A stretch of 64,000 nucleotides of DNA from Halomarina litorea (lineage in GTDB: Archaea > Halobacteriota > Halobacteria > Halobacteriales > Haloarculaceae), in assembly GCF_024227715.1 (NCBI RefSeq), contig NZ_CP100448.1, positions 2,749,655-2,813,654 on the forward strand, written 5' to 3'. Below are positions 1-7,690 of the stretch, one piece after another. The translations under genes were made by a program, and so were the position numbers. The notes beneath the pieces were generated by a model that had not been told where the DNA came from, did not search any database, and saw nothing but the letters and a program-made list of their open reading frames with translations. Every line of letters begins with the position of its first letter. The stretch's first letter is position 1.

Positions 1-501
1 GGCGGCTCCTGTTTCCCCAAGGACACCGACGCCCTGCGCGCGGCCGCCCGCTCGAAGAACTACGACCCCGTCCTCCTCGATGCAGTCGTCGCGGTCAACG
101 ACCACCAGCCCATGCGGATGCTCGAACTCCTCGAACGCCACGTGGACGTGGCGGGCAAGCGCGTCGCCGTCCTCGGCCTCGCGTTCAAGTCCGGCACCGA
201 CGATATCCGCGGGTCGCGCGCCACGCTCGTCATCGAGGGCCTCCTCAACCGCGACGCCGAGGTGGTCGCCTACGACCCCATCGCCGCCGACAACATGCGC
301 GAGACGTTCCCCGACATCGAGTACGCCTCGTCGGCGGCCGAGGCGCTGGAGGGCGCACACGGCGCGCTCGTCGTCACCGACTGGGACGAGTTCGCCGCCC
401 TCGACGACGAGTTCGACGCGATGGCCGAGTCCGTCGTCGTCGACGGGAGACACATCGTCGAGGAACGCGAGGGGACGGTCTACGAAGGGTTGACCTGGTA
501 G
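1..501 (+). CDS. aglM: UDP-glucose 6-dehydrogenase, C-terminal part (5' end outside window)
   Basis: The frame is open from base 1 and codes for 166 residues. It begins with the catalytic-cysteine motif [12 protein letters not shown] of the UDP-glucose/GDP-mannose dehydrogenase family, followed by the family motif [14 protein letters not shown] at the start of the C-terminal UDP-binding domain and a terminal VVVDGR segment. The family oxidises a nucleotide sugar to a uronic acid with two NAD+. In Haloferax the homologue AglM makes UDP-glucuronate for N-glycan assembly. The AglB-like gene next door, on the other strand, fits that role, but the sugar specificity cannot be read from this fragment, so the symbol is tentative. 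Confidence 0.85.
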   Translation, partial: GGSCFPKDTDALRAAARSKNYDPVLLDAVVAVNDHQPMRMLELLERHVDVAGKRVAVLGLAFKSGTDDIRGSRATLVIEGLLNRDAEVVAYDPIAADNMRETFPDIEYASSAAEALEGAHGALVVTDWDEFAALDDEFDAMAESVVVDGRHIVEEREGTVYEGLTW

Positions 502-507
502 GTCCGG

Positions 508-699
508 TCAGGGCGACGGCCCGCGAACCAGTACGGCGGAACATGGCACCCCCCGGACGACTCGTTCGGTGAGGGTGTCGACGGCGGGACGGCCGCCCTC
601 CGTCACCGTCGGGAGGCCGAGACAGACCGTGTCGAACTCACGAACCGCCGCTTCTATCGCGTCGGGGTCGCCGGTAATCACCACTCTCTCGTAATCCAC
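508..699 (-). pseudogene. C-terminal scrap of a universal stress protein domain
   Basis: The 63-residue frame matches only the second half of a UspA domain: a VVITGDPDAIEAAV segment, a hydrophobic strand ending in LGLP, then TERVVRGVPCSAVLVRG, the usual last helix and strand. The nucleotide-binding first half is missing, and the only plausible start here is GTG. The frame stays open upstream into the 3' end of the aglB-like gene in a different phase, so no full-length gene can be reconstructed. It is probably the remnant of a deleted Usp gene; a functional 63-residue protein is less likely. Confidence 0.45.
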
Positions 700-746
700 C
701 GTGTCGAGTCCTGCCGCCGCCTCGACGTCGCCGATATCCTCGACCC

Positions 747-3125
747 CTACGCCCGGGTCGCCGTCCCGTTCTCGACTGCGGCTTCGCTCACCCGGACGCT
801 CGTCGCCCCACCACCCTCGATTCGGTACTCGCCGGGGTAAGCGAGCGTCACGGCGTAGGTGCCGTTCTCGACTGTCGCCCGGCGCGTGTAGGTGAACGAC
901 TCGCCGTCGACGCTGACGTTCGTCGAGAGCGTCACCGTCTCGCCCGAGGCGGTCCCCCGCACCGTCGCGCCGGGGACGACCCGGAAGGCGGTGTACTCCC
1001 CGTCGGGGCTAACGTGGATAGCGCGGTAGTGGCCCAGTCCGGGCGTCTCGTCGCCCCTACTCCCGTAGCGGGCGAGCGCGACGCCCATCGACCCGGCGAC
1101 GCCCGTCGAGGCGTCCTCGACGACGACGAACCCGACGCGCTCGGCGAACCCCCTCGTGTCGTACTTGGCCGGTCGCCCCGTGAGGAAGGGCTCGAAGGTG
1201 GTCCGCGCCCGGGAGTACGACCGGGACTCACCGCTGACGAAGTAGTTGTACATCCGGTTGCGCCCCCACTCGCTGAGCACGTAGCTCTCGGGATAGGAGA
1301 GGTTCTGCGCGGCGGCGTACTCGTCCATCGCCTCGGCCGTCTCGTACTGGCTCTGCGGGATGGTCACCTGACTGGTCTTGACGGGCACCTGCACCATCCC
1401 GAGGCCGCCGACGAGGAGGAACAGGGCGAGGAGCGCCCCCGCCTGCCGGCGGTCGGGCAGCGAGAGCGTCCGACTCCCCCCGCGTCCGCCGTCTGCGCGC
1501 GTCCCCTCGTCAAACGGGGCGGGGCGGTCCGTCACCTCCACCCAGCCCGCGAGGTGGACGAACCCGAGGCCGGCGAACACCGCGACGAAGTGGGCGAGTT
1601 CGCCCGCGAATCTGAGCTGGACGCCCGCGAGGACGAGGAACGCGAGGGTGTAGACGCCGAGCGCGAGCCAGTCAAACCGACCGCGCCATCCGCGGTACAG
1701 CCCCCACGCGGTGTACGGGAGCGCGAGGACGAGCGCGAAGCCGAACAGGAGCAGCCAGCCCATCCCGCGCCCGTCGAACAGCGACTGGACCTCGACGATG
1801 CCGTCGGTGCGAAAGAGGGTGTCCACGCCCCGCAGCAGGCCCGCCCAGAGGTCGGGGAGGGCCGACTGGACGGCGAGGACGCCTCCGACGCCCCCGACGA
1901 GGAGGACGACGCCCGCGGCGAGGGCGGGGACGCCGAGTCGGACCGACGCCTCCCCGACGGCGAGGACGGCCACGCAGCCCACGAACAGCAAGAAGGGGGC
2001 GTACGCCACCGCCGACGTGTGCCAGCCGAAGCCCGCGTGCGCGAGGTGCGCGAGGAGCGCGGCGAGACCCGTCCCGGCGACGACGGGGAGACCCGCCGGG
2101 AGGAGCGAGCGCCCCTCGTGGACGGCGACGAGGGCGATTGCGGCGACGGCGAGACCGAACGGGAGCAGCAGCAGCGGGCCGTTGTCCCACGCGAGCGCCT
2201 GTCCGGCGACGCCGACGCCGATGCCGAGCGCGGCGAGGGCGCTCGTCGCGGACGAGGCGAGGCCGTCGGAATCGAGAGGGCGTGACCGCTCGCCGAGCGC
2301 GACGACCAGCGCGTAGGCCGTCAGCGAGAGGAATACGTAGTCGAAGGCGTGGTGGTCGGCGAACCCGAGGCCCGTCCGCAGGGCGTGGGCGGGGACGACG
2401 GCCAGCAGGGCGACGGCCGCCAGCGCGACCCGTCGGTCCCCACTGACGCGCCGGGCCAGCAGGTAGACGAACAGCGCGGCGAGGAGCGCGCTCACGACGG
2501 GGTAGATGGCGAGGACGACGCCCGCCGCTTCGCGCGTCCCGCCGAGGAGCGTGCTCGCCACCCACAGCGTGGCGACCAGCAGGGGTTCGCCCTTCGTCAG
2601 CGCCTCGGGGAAGTTCGAGAGGACGGCGAAATCGAGTGCGCCGCCTGCCTGCGCCAGCGCGCGCTCGACCCAGTAGCGGTAGTAGTACGGGTCGTTGCCG
2701 GACAGGACCACCCGGTCGCGGAACACCGCCGGGAGCGAGACGAGGCGAAAGATGGCGACGAGCGCGAGTGCGCCCGCCAGCGCGAGGAGCGACCGGCGGT
2801 CAGTCCGCAAGGAGAGCGACGAGAGGGAGGCCAGTGAGTCGAACGAGGGGCGACTCGGGCGCGGCGTGCCGCCGGTCGCATCCGTCGTCCCCTCGCCGTC
2901 CAGCGCGCGTCGGGTCGCGGCGGGGTCGGCGAGGCGGTAGCCGCCGCCGCGTTTCTCGACGACGCCCCGGGAGACGAGTTCGCCGAACGCCCCCGAGTCG
3001 GCGTCGAGGTCCGCGAACGTCCACGGGCCGTCCGCGCGACGGTCGGTCTCGAGGGCGGCGCGGACCGCGGGTTCGAGGTCAGGGCGTTCGGCGAGCAGGT
3101 CGGCGACCGGCCGCGCGTCGGTCAT
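747..3125 (-). CDS. aglB: AglB/Stt3-type oligosaccharyltransferase with divergent catalytic loop motif
   Basis: This 792-residue membrane protein has an Stt3-like layout. The first external loop carries an NDPYYYRYW motif (144-152), a later one has FADHHAFDYV (255-264), there are about 11-13 hydrophobic segments to residue 580, and a C-terminal soluble domain follows. The family transfers a lipid-linked glycan to Asn in N-X-S/T sequons on the outer face. Two things are unusual. The expected WWDYG motif is replaced by SEWGRNRMYNYF (618-629). Residues 1-75 look like a cytosolic winged-helix segment (ELVSRGVVEKRGGGYRL) ahead of the first membrane helix. It may be a paralogue rather than the main AglB, so the symbol is tentative. 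It converges with the upstream dehydrogenase gene. Confidence 0.75.
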   Translation of the reverse strand: MTDARPVADLLAERPDLEPAVRAALETDRRADGPWTFADLDADSGAFGELVSRGVVEKRGGGYRLADPAATRRALDGEGTTDATGGTPRPSRPSFDSLASLSSLSLRTDRRSLLALAGALALVAIFRLVSLPAVFRDRVVLSGNDPYYYRYWVERALAQAGGALDFAVLSNFPEALTKGEPLLVATLWVASTLLGGTREAAGVVLAIYPVVSALLAALFVYLLARRVSGDRRVALAAVALLAVVPAHALRTGLGFADHHAFDYVFLSLTAYALVVALGERSRPLDSDGLASSATSALAALGIGVGVAGQALAWDNGPLLLLPFGLAVAAIALVAVHEGRSLLPAGLPVVAGTGLAALLAHLAHAGFGWHTSAVAYAPFLLFVGCVAVLAVGEASVRLGVPALAAGVVLLVGGVGGVLAVQSALPDLWAGLLRGVDTLFRTDGIVEVQSLFDGRGMGWLLLFGFALVLALPYTAWGLYRGWRGRFDWLALGVYTLAFLVLAGVQLRFAGELAHFVAVFAGLGFVHLAGWVEVTDRPAPFDEGTRADGGRGGSRTLSLPDRRQAGALLALFLLVGGLGMVQVPVKTSQVTIPQSQYETAEAMDEYAAAQNLSYPESYVLSEWGRNRMYNYFVSGESRSYSRARTTFEPFLTGRPAKYDTRGFAERVGFVVVEDASTGVAGSMGVALARYGSRGDETPGLGHYRAIHVSPDGEYTAFRVVPGATVRGTASGETVTLSTNVSVDGESFTYTRRATVENGTYAVTLAYPGEYRIEGGGATSVRVSEAAVENGTATRA

Positions 3126-3275
3126 CGTTCGGGCCTGCCGCCTCAGTGGAATAAACCCACCGCTACCCGACGCAGGGTGCGAGTCCCGCCTCGCTGGTGG
3201 CCGTCGAGTCGTGCCGAGACCTGCTCGCCGGTCTCGCGGTATCGAGCCTCCCCAGCGGTCCGTCGGTCAGGAGAA

Positions 3276-3310
3276 ACGTCCGGTTGGTGACGAACGTCCG
3301 GCTGGTGACG
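3276..3310. repeat. 18-base tandem direct repeat between aglB and the PIN gene
   Basis: Two copies of ACGTCCGGYTGGTGACG lie 18 bases apart at 3276-3292 and 3294-3310, differing at one base. They sit in the 248-base gap between the aglB-like gene and the end of the PIN gene, where I see no convincing gene. Confidence 0.6.
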
Positions 3311-3373
3311 GGGCGCTTGCGCTGCTACCCCGAACGATCTCCAGAACTCCACGCGGCCTCCGCAGAACCGCAC

Positions 3374-3886
3374 TCAGGGCGCGTCGAGCAGCGAGCGTGC
3401 CCGCTGGACGTAGCTGTTCGCGTCCCAGCTCCGAGCGGCGCTGATGTCGTCGAGGAGCGTCCGCGCCTCGTCGGGCGTCAATCGGTCAGTCCGGACGAAC
3501 ACCGAGAGGAGCGTAGGCGTCGTCACGAGTCGTGTGTCGGCCAGCGAAGCGTGAACGAGTCCGAGGCGATTGAACTCGTCACAGAGCAGGAGCGCCGCAT
3601 CGGTCTCGTTCGCGAGCGTGACGGCGGCGTTCTCCCAGTCGTCGAGCGGGAACTCGGCATCGAGGTCTACGGACCGTACCGTCAGCTCGTCAGTCCGGTC
3701 GCGGACCGCGGTCGCGGCACGACCGTGTTCGTCGTCGTAGGAGGCGACCTCCTGGAGTTCCGTGAGGACCTCGTCCGGGACGGACACGTCGTAGCTGGCC
3801 AGACAGAGCGAGAGCGGGTTCGGCTCGACCTCCGCGACGATACCGAGACTCACCAGGGCGGACGTGTCCGCGACTACCCTCGGCAT
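3374..3886 (-). CDS. PIN-domain toxin (VapC-like ribonuclease)
   Basis: This 170-residue protein starts with the PIN signature VVADTSALVSLG (acidic D7). It continues with a conserved glutamate near residue 43 (TELQEV) and a late acidic pair in ALLLCDEFNRLG (D103), the layout of metal-dependent PIN ribonucleases. Its ATG follows the TAG of the upstream ribbon-helix-helix gene directly, so the two should be co-transcribed and translationally coupled as toxin and antitoxin. At 170 residues it is longer than the classic 130-residue VapC, and it ends in a helical extension rich in aspartate and arginine. The RNA target is unknown. Confidence 0.75.
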   Translation of the reverse strand: MPRVVADTSALVSLGIVAEVEPNPLSLCLASYDVSVPDEVLTELQEVASYDDEHGRAATAVRDRTDELTVRSVDLDAEFPLDDWENAAVTLANETDAALLLCDEFNRLGLVHASLADTRLVTTPTLLSVFVRTDRLTPDEARTLLDDISAARSWDANSYVQRARSLLDAP

Positions 3887-4189
3887 CTATCGCTCTGCGA
3901 CCTCGTCGACGAAGTCTTCGTCGAGTTGCCGCTTCAGCACACGCAGGTTCGCGGCCTCTTCGGCTCCAACGAGCGCTCTGAGCTGGTCGTACGTGATCTC
4001 GTCGTCGTAGTAGGCGGCGGCGATCTCCTGGGTGAGTGCGTCGTCGTGAGCGGCCTCTTGGAGGTACTCACGGAGCGCAGTCACGAGGACATCCGTTCGG
4101 TCCTCCCCGAGGACCGAGGCGAGTGCGTCGGCCCGGTCGACGAGCCGGCCGGGGGCCCGAAACTGCACGCGCTTCTTCTCGGAACTCAT
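3887..4189 (-). CDS. ribbon-helix-helix antitoxin of the PIN module
   Basis: I chose the second of two adjacent ATG codons (4192 or 4189), giving about 100 residues. The protein begins MSSEKKRVQFRAPGRLVDRA, typical of a ribbon-helix-helix DNA-binding domain with a beta strand followed by two helices (ADALASVLGEDRTDVL). The C-terminal half is helical and acidic, as in antitoxins that wrap their toxin. The frame continues upstream of these ATGs into the insertion-sequence end, but that extension is composition noise. It lies directly before the PIN gene. Such antitoxins usually repress their own operon, and the 70 bases between this start and the transposon end must hold the promoter. Confidence 0.7.
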   Translation of the reverse strand: MSSEKKRVQFRAPGRLVDRADALASVLGEDRTDVLVTALREYLQEAAHDDALTQEIAAAYYDDEITYDQLRALVGAEEAANLRVLKRQLDEDFVDEVAER

Positions 4190-4283
4190 CATGTGTACAT
4201 TGTGAGCCAACTCACTAAGCCGTTTCCGTGCGCACGACGTGGACTGGACTCGCTTCGTCGAGCGGTACGTCGGAGATTCGCCG

Positions 4284-4437
4284 GTGACATCCTCCCCGCC
4301 GTAAACGGCGGGGCTTCCCACACGGTGGGAATGCCAGTCAGTCGTCGTCCCCAGAACCTTCGGTTCTGGTGGGCTGCACGAGACCTCTGGTTTCGTGAAC
4401 GCTGGCAGAGGGTTTCGACTCTCGAAACGCCGTGAGC
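4284..4437 (-). ncRNA. predicted omega/reRNA over the tnpB 3' end and right end
   Basis: TnpB nucleases use a guide RNA made from the 3' part of tnpB plus the right end, and haloarchaea express sense-overlapping transcripts there. Here the two stable hairpins at 4294-4331 lie just after the tnpB stop, as expected for the scaffold. The guide would be read from the host sequence next to the element, roughly 4264-4283. The 5' boundary given is a guess. Confidence 0.5.
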
Positions 4438-5666
4438 GTCATCTGCGAGGGTGTCTCGCTCGTCTCACGGTGAGTCGTGGCCGTGTCACTACGGCTCCCG
4501 TCCTGTGGCGAGTCATCGCCTGCCCGTTTCCACGGCAGGCTCTCTCCCCACGGGTCTACGCGACGTGCGATGTTCGCACTCGCGTTGATGTCCGCCTGAA
4601 ACATCGATACGTGGCACTCTGGATTCTTGCACTTGAACTCGGCTTGCCGGGGCCGATACCCGATGTGCTTGCATGAGTGGCACATCTGCGACGTGTACTG
4701 CGGATGAACGTACCGCACCGGAATCCCCGCATCTCGTGCTTTGTCCTCGATACGGCCCTGCAAGCGGGCGAACGCCCATGCGTGCAGGCGTCGGTTCATA
4801 TACTTCCCGTAATCCAGTGACTCGCGGATGTACGCCAAGTCCTCCATCATGATGACGGGATTCTCGAACTGTTTAGCGTACTCCACAGACTCACGAGACG
4901 CTTTCTCGATGATGTCCGTGAGTCGGTTCTGGTAGTACGAGAAGCGTTCTTCGACGCGCCACTCCGAAGCGTCTCGCTCTTGGAGACGCTTGAGCGTCGT
5001 GAACATCTCTTTGCGGAGTTGCTTGGCTTCGTTCCCGTTGATTAGCAACGGTTTGGTGGGCGTGTCGTGCTGGAGGGCACAGCCCGTGACCAGCATCGAC
5101 TCCCCAATATCAAAGCCGACCCGTGTCGGATTCTCTGGCATCTCGGTCGTGTCTTCGACCTCGTATTCGACGGTGACGTGGAGCGTCCACGTCTTCCGAT
5201 GTTTCTGCAAGCGAAGTTCGCCCACCTTCGTACTTGACCCATCATCGAGAAGGTCGTCCCATAGTTCCTCTTGTTCGGGATTCAGTCGGAGTGGAATCCA
5301 GAAGTTGGTTCCACGACCGGGTTGGGGAACGTTCCAACAGATTTCGTACTCACGCGTGGAGTCGCGGTCGAACTTTCCGGCCCTGTTCACGAATCGGAGC
5401 GGGTGTTCGTCGTCTAACTCCTGTGCGTTGTACGTGTTGTGGAGTTTCGGGACGTAGGATTTGAGGGCGTCTTTCGCTTGGTACGGCAGGTTATACGGCG
5501 TCACCACGTCGTTCGTGGCGCTCATCGTCGTACAGTCTTGCTCGAAGGCGTCGTGAAGTGCGTCACGGTATTCAGACAGCGTTTGCTGGAGGCGTTGCTC
5601 TTTGCACTGTGTGGGTGGTGCGAGCGTGGCTTCCAGCGTCTTAGTCGCCGTCTGAGTCGTTGACAT
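4338..5666 (-). CDS. tnpB: TnpB, RNA-guided endonuclease of the IS1341-type element
   Basis: The 442-residue protein has all three RuvC acidic residues: D186 in GFDIGESM, E275 in MMEDLAYIRESLDYG, and D359 in FQADINASANIARR. It also has the zinc finger C329/C332/C346/C351 inserted before the last one, so it looks catalytically intact. TnpB cuts DNA complementary to its reRNA guide next to a transposon-adjacent motif, which favours element retention. The C-terminal 70 residues after the RuvC core are low-complexity, rich in Ser, Thr and Asp, and overlap the predicted guide RNA. The start ATG overlaps the 3' end of a 53-codon upstream gene by 26 bases, suggesting translational coupling. Confidence 0.9.
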   Translation of the reverse strand: MSTTQTATKTLEATLAPPTQCKEQRLQQTLSEYRDALHDAFEQDCTTMSATNDVVTPYNLPYQAKDALKSYVPKLHNTYNAQELDDEHPLRFVNRAGKFDRDSTREYEICWNVPQPGRGTNFWIPLRLNPEQEELWDDLLDDGSSTKVGELRLQKHRKTWTLHVTVEYEVEDTTEMPENPTRVGFDIGESMLVTGCALQHDTPTKPLLINGNEAKQLRKEMFTTLKRLQERDASEWRVEERFSYYQNRLTDIIEKASRESVEYAKQFENPVIMMEDLAYIRESLDYGKYMNRRLHAWAFARLQGRIEDKARDAGIPVRYVHPQYTSQMCHSCKHIGYRPRQAEFKCKNPECHVSMFQADINASANIARRVDPWGESLPWKRAGDDSPQDGSRSDTATTHRETSETPSQMTLTAFRESKPSASVHETRGLVQPTRTEGSGDDD

Positions 5667-5802
5667 CGTAGCCTTCGGATTCGAGTCCTTTGCGGAGGAG
5701 CTCGGGGTACGCGCGGGAGTGGCGTATCCCGTGGTCGCGGGCGTAGTCCTTCACGGCTTCGTGAAGTGCCCCGCCTCGCTCCATATCGAAGTCGGCTCTC
5801 AT
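5641..5802 (-). CDS. 53-residue protein encoded upstream of and overlapping tnpB
   Basis: The short gene begins MRADFDMERGGALHEAVKDY, continues with an amphipathic helical stretch (SRAYPELLRKGLESEGYDV), and ends NDSDGD. Its stop lies 26 bases inside tnpB, so both are read from one mRNA. It lies within the transposon ends and is therefore element cargo rather than host sequence. I do not recognise its family. A role as a small regulator or helper of tnpB is possible from position only. An inverted repeat sits just before its start. Confidence 0.6.
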   Translation of the reverse strand: MRADFDMERGGALHEAVKDYARDHGIRHSRAYPELLRKGLESEGYDVNDSDGD

Positions 5803-5811
5803 CCGCCTAAG

Positions 5812-5829
5812 CGTAAGTTCTTACGTAAG
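5812..5829. promoter_or_regulatory. overlapping dyads before the tnpB operon
   Basis: CGTAAG-TT-CTTACG (5812-5825) and the perfect palindrome CTTACGTAAG (5820-5829) overlap about 10 to 27 bases upstream of the 53-codon gene. This is where the TATA element or operator of a leaderless haloarchaeal transcript would sit, so binding by an autoregulator is plausible. Confidence 0.45.
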
Positions 5830-5935
5830 CTAAAGGTAACGGCTGGCATTCGGGCCGAGCATCAGAACGTGGTTAGTGTGGGAATTGTCGGATTCCCTCC
5901 CGCCCTAAAGGGCGTGATTCCCTCCTTGTAGGAAG

Positions 5936-6160
5936 ATGGCGAACTTCGCGGCCGCACACGGCGAGCGGATCTCCCACTTCCACCTCAACGACACCCGCCG
6001 GGCGCGCGACGAACACCTCCCGTTCGGGTCGGGAACCATCGACTTCGCCGCCATCTTCGACGCGCTGGGCGACTGGACGGGCACGCTCTCACTGGAGGTG
6101 TTCACGCTCGACTTCGAGTACGTGGCGACGAGCAAGGAGCGACTGGACGCCCTGCTCTGA
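5936..6160 (+). pseudogene. 3' remnant of a sugar phosphate isomerase/epimerase, cut by the tnpB element
   Basis: The 74 residues match the last part of a xylose-isomerase-like TIM barrel: [14 protein letters not shown], then a [14 protein letters not shown] segment and a final LEVF strand and helix. The metal-binding N-terminal two thirds are missing and are not found on the other side of the insertion element (about 4.2 kb), where a toxin-antitoxin pair begins. The frame runs open leftward to the transposon boundary, so the ATG at 5936 is internal to the original gene. Insertion plus deletion of the 5' part is the simplest explanation. Confidence 0.75.
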
Positions 6161-6197
6161 CGCGAGGCGACGGACGTATCTCTCGGGAAGGGGAGCG

Positions 6198-6797
6198 ATG
6201 GATATGCGCCAGTTCATCGTCGTCGGCCACGACGTGCCCACGACCGGCGACTTCTCGCTCGACGACCTGCCCGGTGCCGGCCGCCTCGACGTCCTCTGTC
6301 GGTGCGTCAACGCGACGTTCTTCCTCTCGCACGCCATCCGCGAGGAGGCACGCTGCCTGCTCGTCCTCTCCGACGAGTTCACGGTACGGTTCGAGGGCTC
6401 GGAACTCCGGCGGCTCAACCCCGACGAGCGCTCGACGGGCGCGCTGATTCGCAACGCCCTCGACGAACGCGAGGAGGCCATCGGTCACGTCGAGGTGGAG
6501 GTATCGCCGGGCGTGTACCTCTCGCGGCGGGACTTCGCGGCCACCCTCGAACGCGCCGCCCGCGAGGGGAGCGTCGTCCAGCTCCACGAGGACGGCGACC
6601 CCGTCGTGGACGTCGAACCGCCGGAGGACCCGGTGTTCGTCGTCTCCGATCACCACGACTTCGCGGAGGGAGAGGCGGAGTTGCTCGCCGACCACGCCGA
6701 CCACCGCGTCCGCCTCGGACCGGAACTCCTCCACGCCAACCACGCAATCACCGTCGCGCACAACTACCTCGACACCGACGGGTTCACGCGCTACTGA
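6198..6797 (+). CDS. trmY: tRNA (pseudouridine54-N1)-methyltransferase
   Basis: The 199-residue SPOUT-class protein matches TrmY over its whole length: [20 protein letters not shown] at the start, [20 protein letters not shown], then [19 protein letters not shown] and a VVSDHHDF segment towards the end, where the SAM-binding knot forms. TrmY methylates pseudouridine 54 in the T-loop of archaeal tRNAs. ATG codons occur at 6198 and 6204. The second gives the more usual MRQFIV start, while the first has a GGGAG-like stretch close before it. The gene follows the isomerase remnant by under 40 bases. Confidence 0.92.
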   Translation: MDMRQFIVVGHDVPTTGDFSLDDLPGAGRLDVLCRCVNATFFLSHAIREEARCLLVLSDEFTVRFEGSELRRLNPDERSTGALIRNALDEREEAIGHVEVEVSPGVYLSRRDFAATLERAAREGSVVQLHEDGDPVVDVEPPEDPVFVVSDHHDFAEGEAELLADHADHRVRLGPELLHANHAITVAHNYLDTDGFTRY

Positions 6798-6901
6798 GCA
6801 GGTGGGTGTGGGGCCTCGGTCGCGCTCCTGTCGGGAGCGCACGAGGCGGGCGGTGTTGCCCCCTTCGGATAGGTTCTCCCTCGTGCCCCCGAGGCGACTG
6901 T

Positions 6902-7321
6902 ATGCAGAGTTACCTCCTGTGGGCGCTGCTGGCGCTCGTGGGTTACTCGCTGTTCACACCGCTGGCCGAAATCGCCACCAAACAGGTCCCCAGCACCGTC
7001 GTCGCGCTGGTCGCCAACAGCATGCTCGCGCTCTCGGCGCTCGCGGTGGTCCTCCTGCGCCGAGAGAACCCGTTCGCGTACGCCGGCAGCGACGTCTTCC
7101 CGCACATGCTCGCGGCGGGCGTCTTCCTCTCCGTGGGCATCCTCGCGTACTACCGGGCGCTCTCGCAGGGACCCATCACTGTCGTCGTCCCCATCTTCGG
7201 GCTGTTCATCGTGACGAGTTCCGCTATCGGCTTTCTCTTCCTCGGCGACGAGTTCAGCGCCCGGAAGGGCGCGGGCATCCTCCTCGCCGCCGTCGCCATC
7301 TACCTGACCGTCACGGGGTGA
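6902..7321 (+). CDS. single-domain EamA/DMT-family membrane transporter
   Basis: The 139-residue protein is one EamA repeat of about five hydrophobic segments, starting MQSYLLWALLALVGYSL and including the typical ALSQGPITVVVPIFGLF and FLGDEFSARKGAGILL motifs near the end. Full DMT transporters have two repeats; half-size members like this are thought to act as dimers in the membrane. The substrate is unknown. It follows trmY with a 104-base gap and ends just before tRNA-Pro. Confidence 0.8.
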   Translation: MQSYLLWALLALVGYSLFTPLAEIATKQVPSTVVALVANSMLALSALAVVLLRRENPFAYAGSDVFPHMLAAGVFLSVGILAYYRALSQGPITVVVPIFGLFIVTSSAIGFLFLGDEFSARKGAGILLAAVAIYLTVTG

Positions 7322-7392
7322 CGTGCGAGGCGGTGGGAGGGGTCGAAACGAGACGGAAGGGTTAACACTCCGCTGGTCCACCCTCCGAGTGC

Positions 7393-7465
7393 GGGCCGGT
7401 GGGGTAGCTTGGTATCCTTCGGCCTTCGGGTGGCCGTAACCTCAGTTCGAATCTGAGCCGGCCCA
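7393..7465 (+). tRNA. tRNA-Pro (CGG anticodon)
   Basis: The 73-base gene folds as a cloverleaf: acceptor GGGCCGG paired with CCGGCCC plus discriminator A, anticodon stem CGGCC/GGCCG around loop TTCGGGT (anticodon CGG, codon CCG), and T-arm CTCAG-TTCGAAT-CTGAG. CCA is not encoded and there is no intron. Two decayed copies of its 3' end lie downstream. Confidence 0.95.
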
Positions 7466-7617
7466 CTTCTCCCGCATTCCATCCGACGAGCGTCGCGGAG
7501 CGCGCGAGTCGACCCCGGAATGCGGGTGCATGGGCGACGAGCAGATTCGCACGACGAGCGGAGCGAGGTCGCCGTGCGACCTCGGATGCGAACGGCGAAG
7601 CCGTGAGCATCAGCGAG

Positions 7618-7641
7618 TCAGTTCGAATCTGGGCCGACCCA
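7618..7641 (+). repeat. degenerate copy of the tRNA-Pro 3' end (possible att remnant)
   Basis: These 24 bases match the T-arm and acceptor 3' strand of tRNA-Pro (7442-7465) with only two mismatches in the acceptor part. The preceding sequence does not form a tRNA. Archaeal integrases often recombine at the 3' half of tRNA genes, leaving such copies. Confidence 0.65.
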
Positions 7642-7690
7642 TTTTCACCCCACTTCGCAACGGCGAGCGGAGCGAGCGAACACGAGCGAC

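Larger units (their letters stand above)
4284..5931 (-). mobile_element. IS1341-type (IS200/IS605 family) element carrying tnpB only
   Basis: The element spans tnpB, an overlapping small gene and two structured ends. The right end has two perfect hairpins, 4315-4331 (TTCCCAC arms) and 4294-4313 (CCCCGCCG arms, TAAA loop). The left end has a matching hairpin at 5901-5914 with the same TAAA loop, flanked by direct repeats of GATTCCCTCC at 5891-5900 and 5916-5925. There is no tnpA, so it cannot move without a transposase in trans. Exact termini are estimates to within about 10 bases. GC content is clearly lower than in flanking genes. Confidence 0.8.

Noticed and set aside
1014-2285. 423-codon frame opposite the aglB-like gene
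   Set aside because: The product is a low-complexity string of Arg, Glu, Asp and Pro, as expected from the reverse of hydrophobic membrane codons.
3143-3373. 76-codon frame between aglB and the PIN gene
   Set aside because: No homology or domain visible, contains the tandem repeat, and lacks a promoter-like element; treated as intergenic.
4193-4321. Extension of the antitoxin gene upstream of its ATG pair
   Set aside because: The added residues come from the transposon right end and are not conserved in ribbon-helix-helix proteins.
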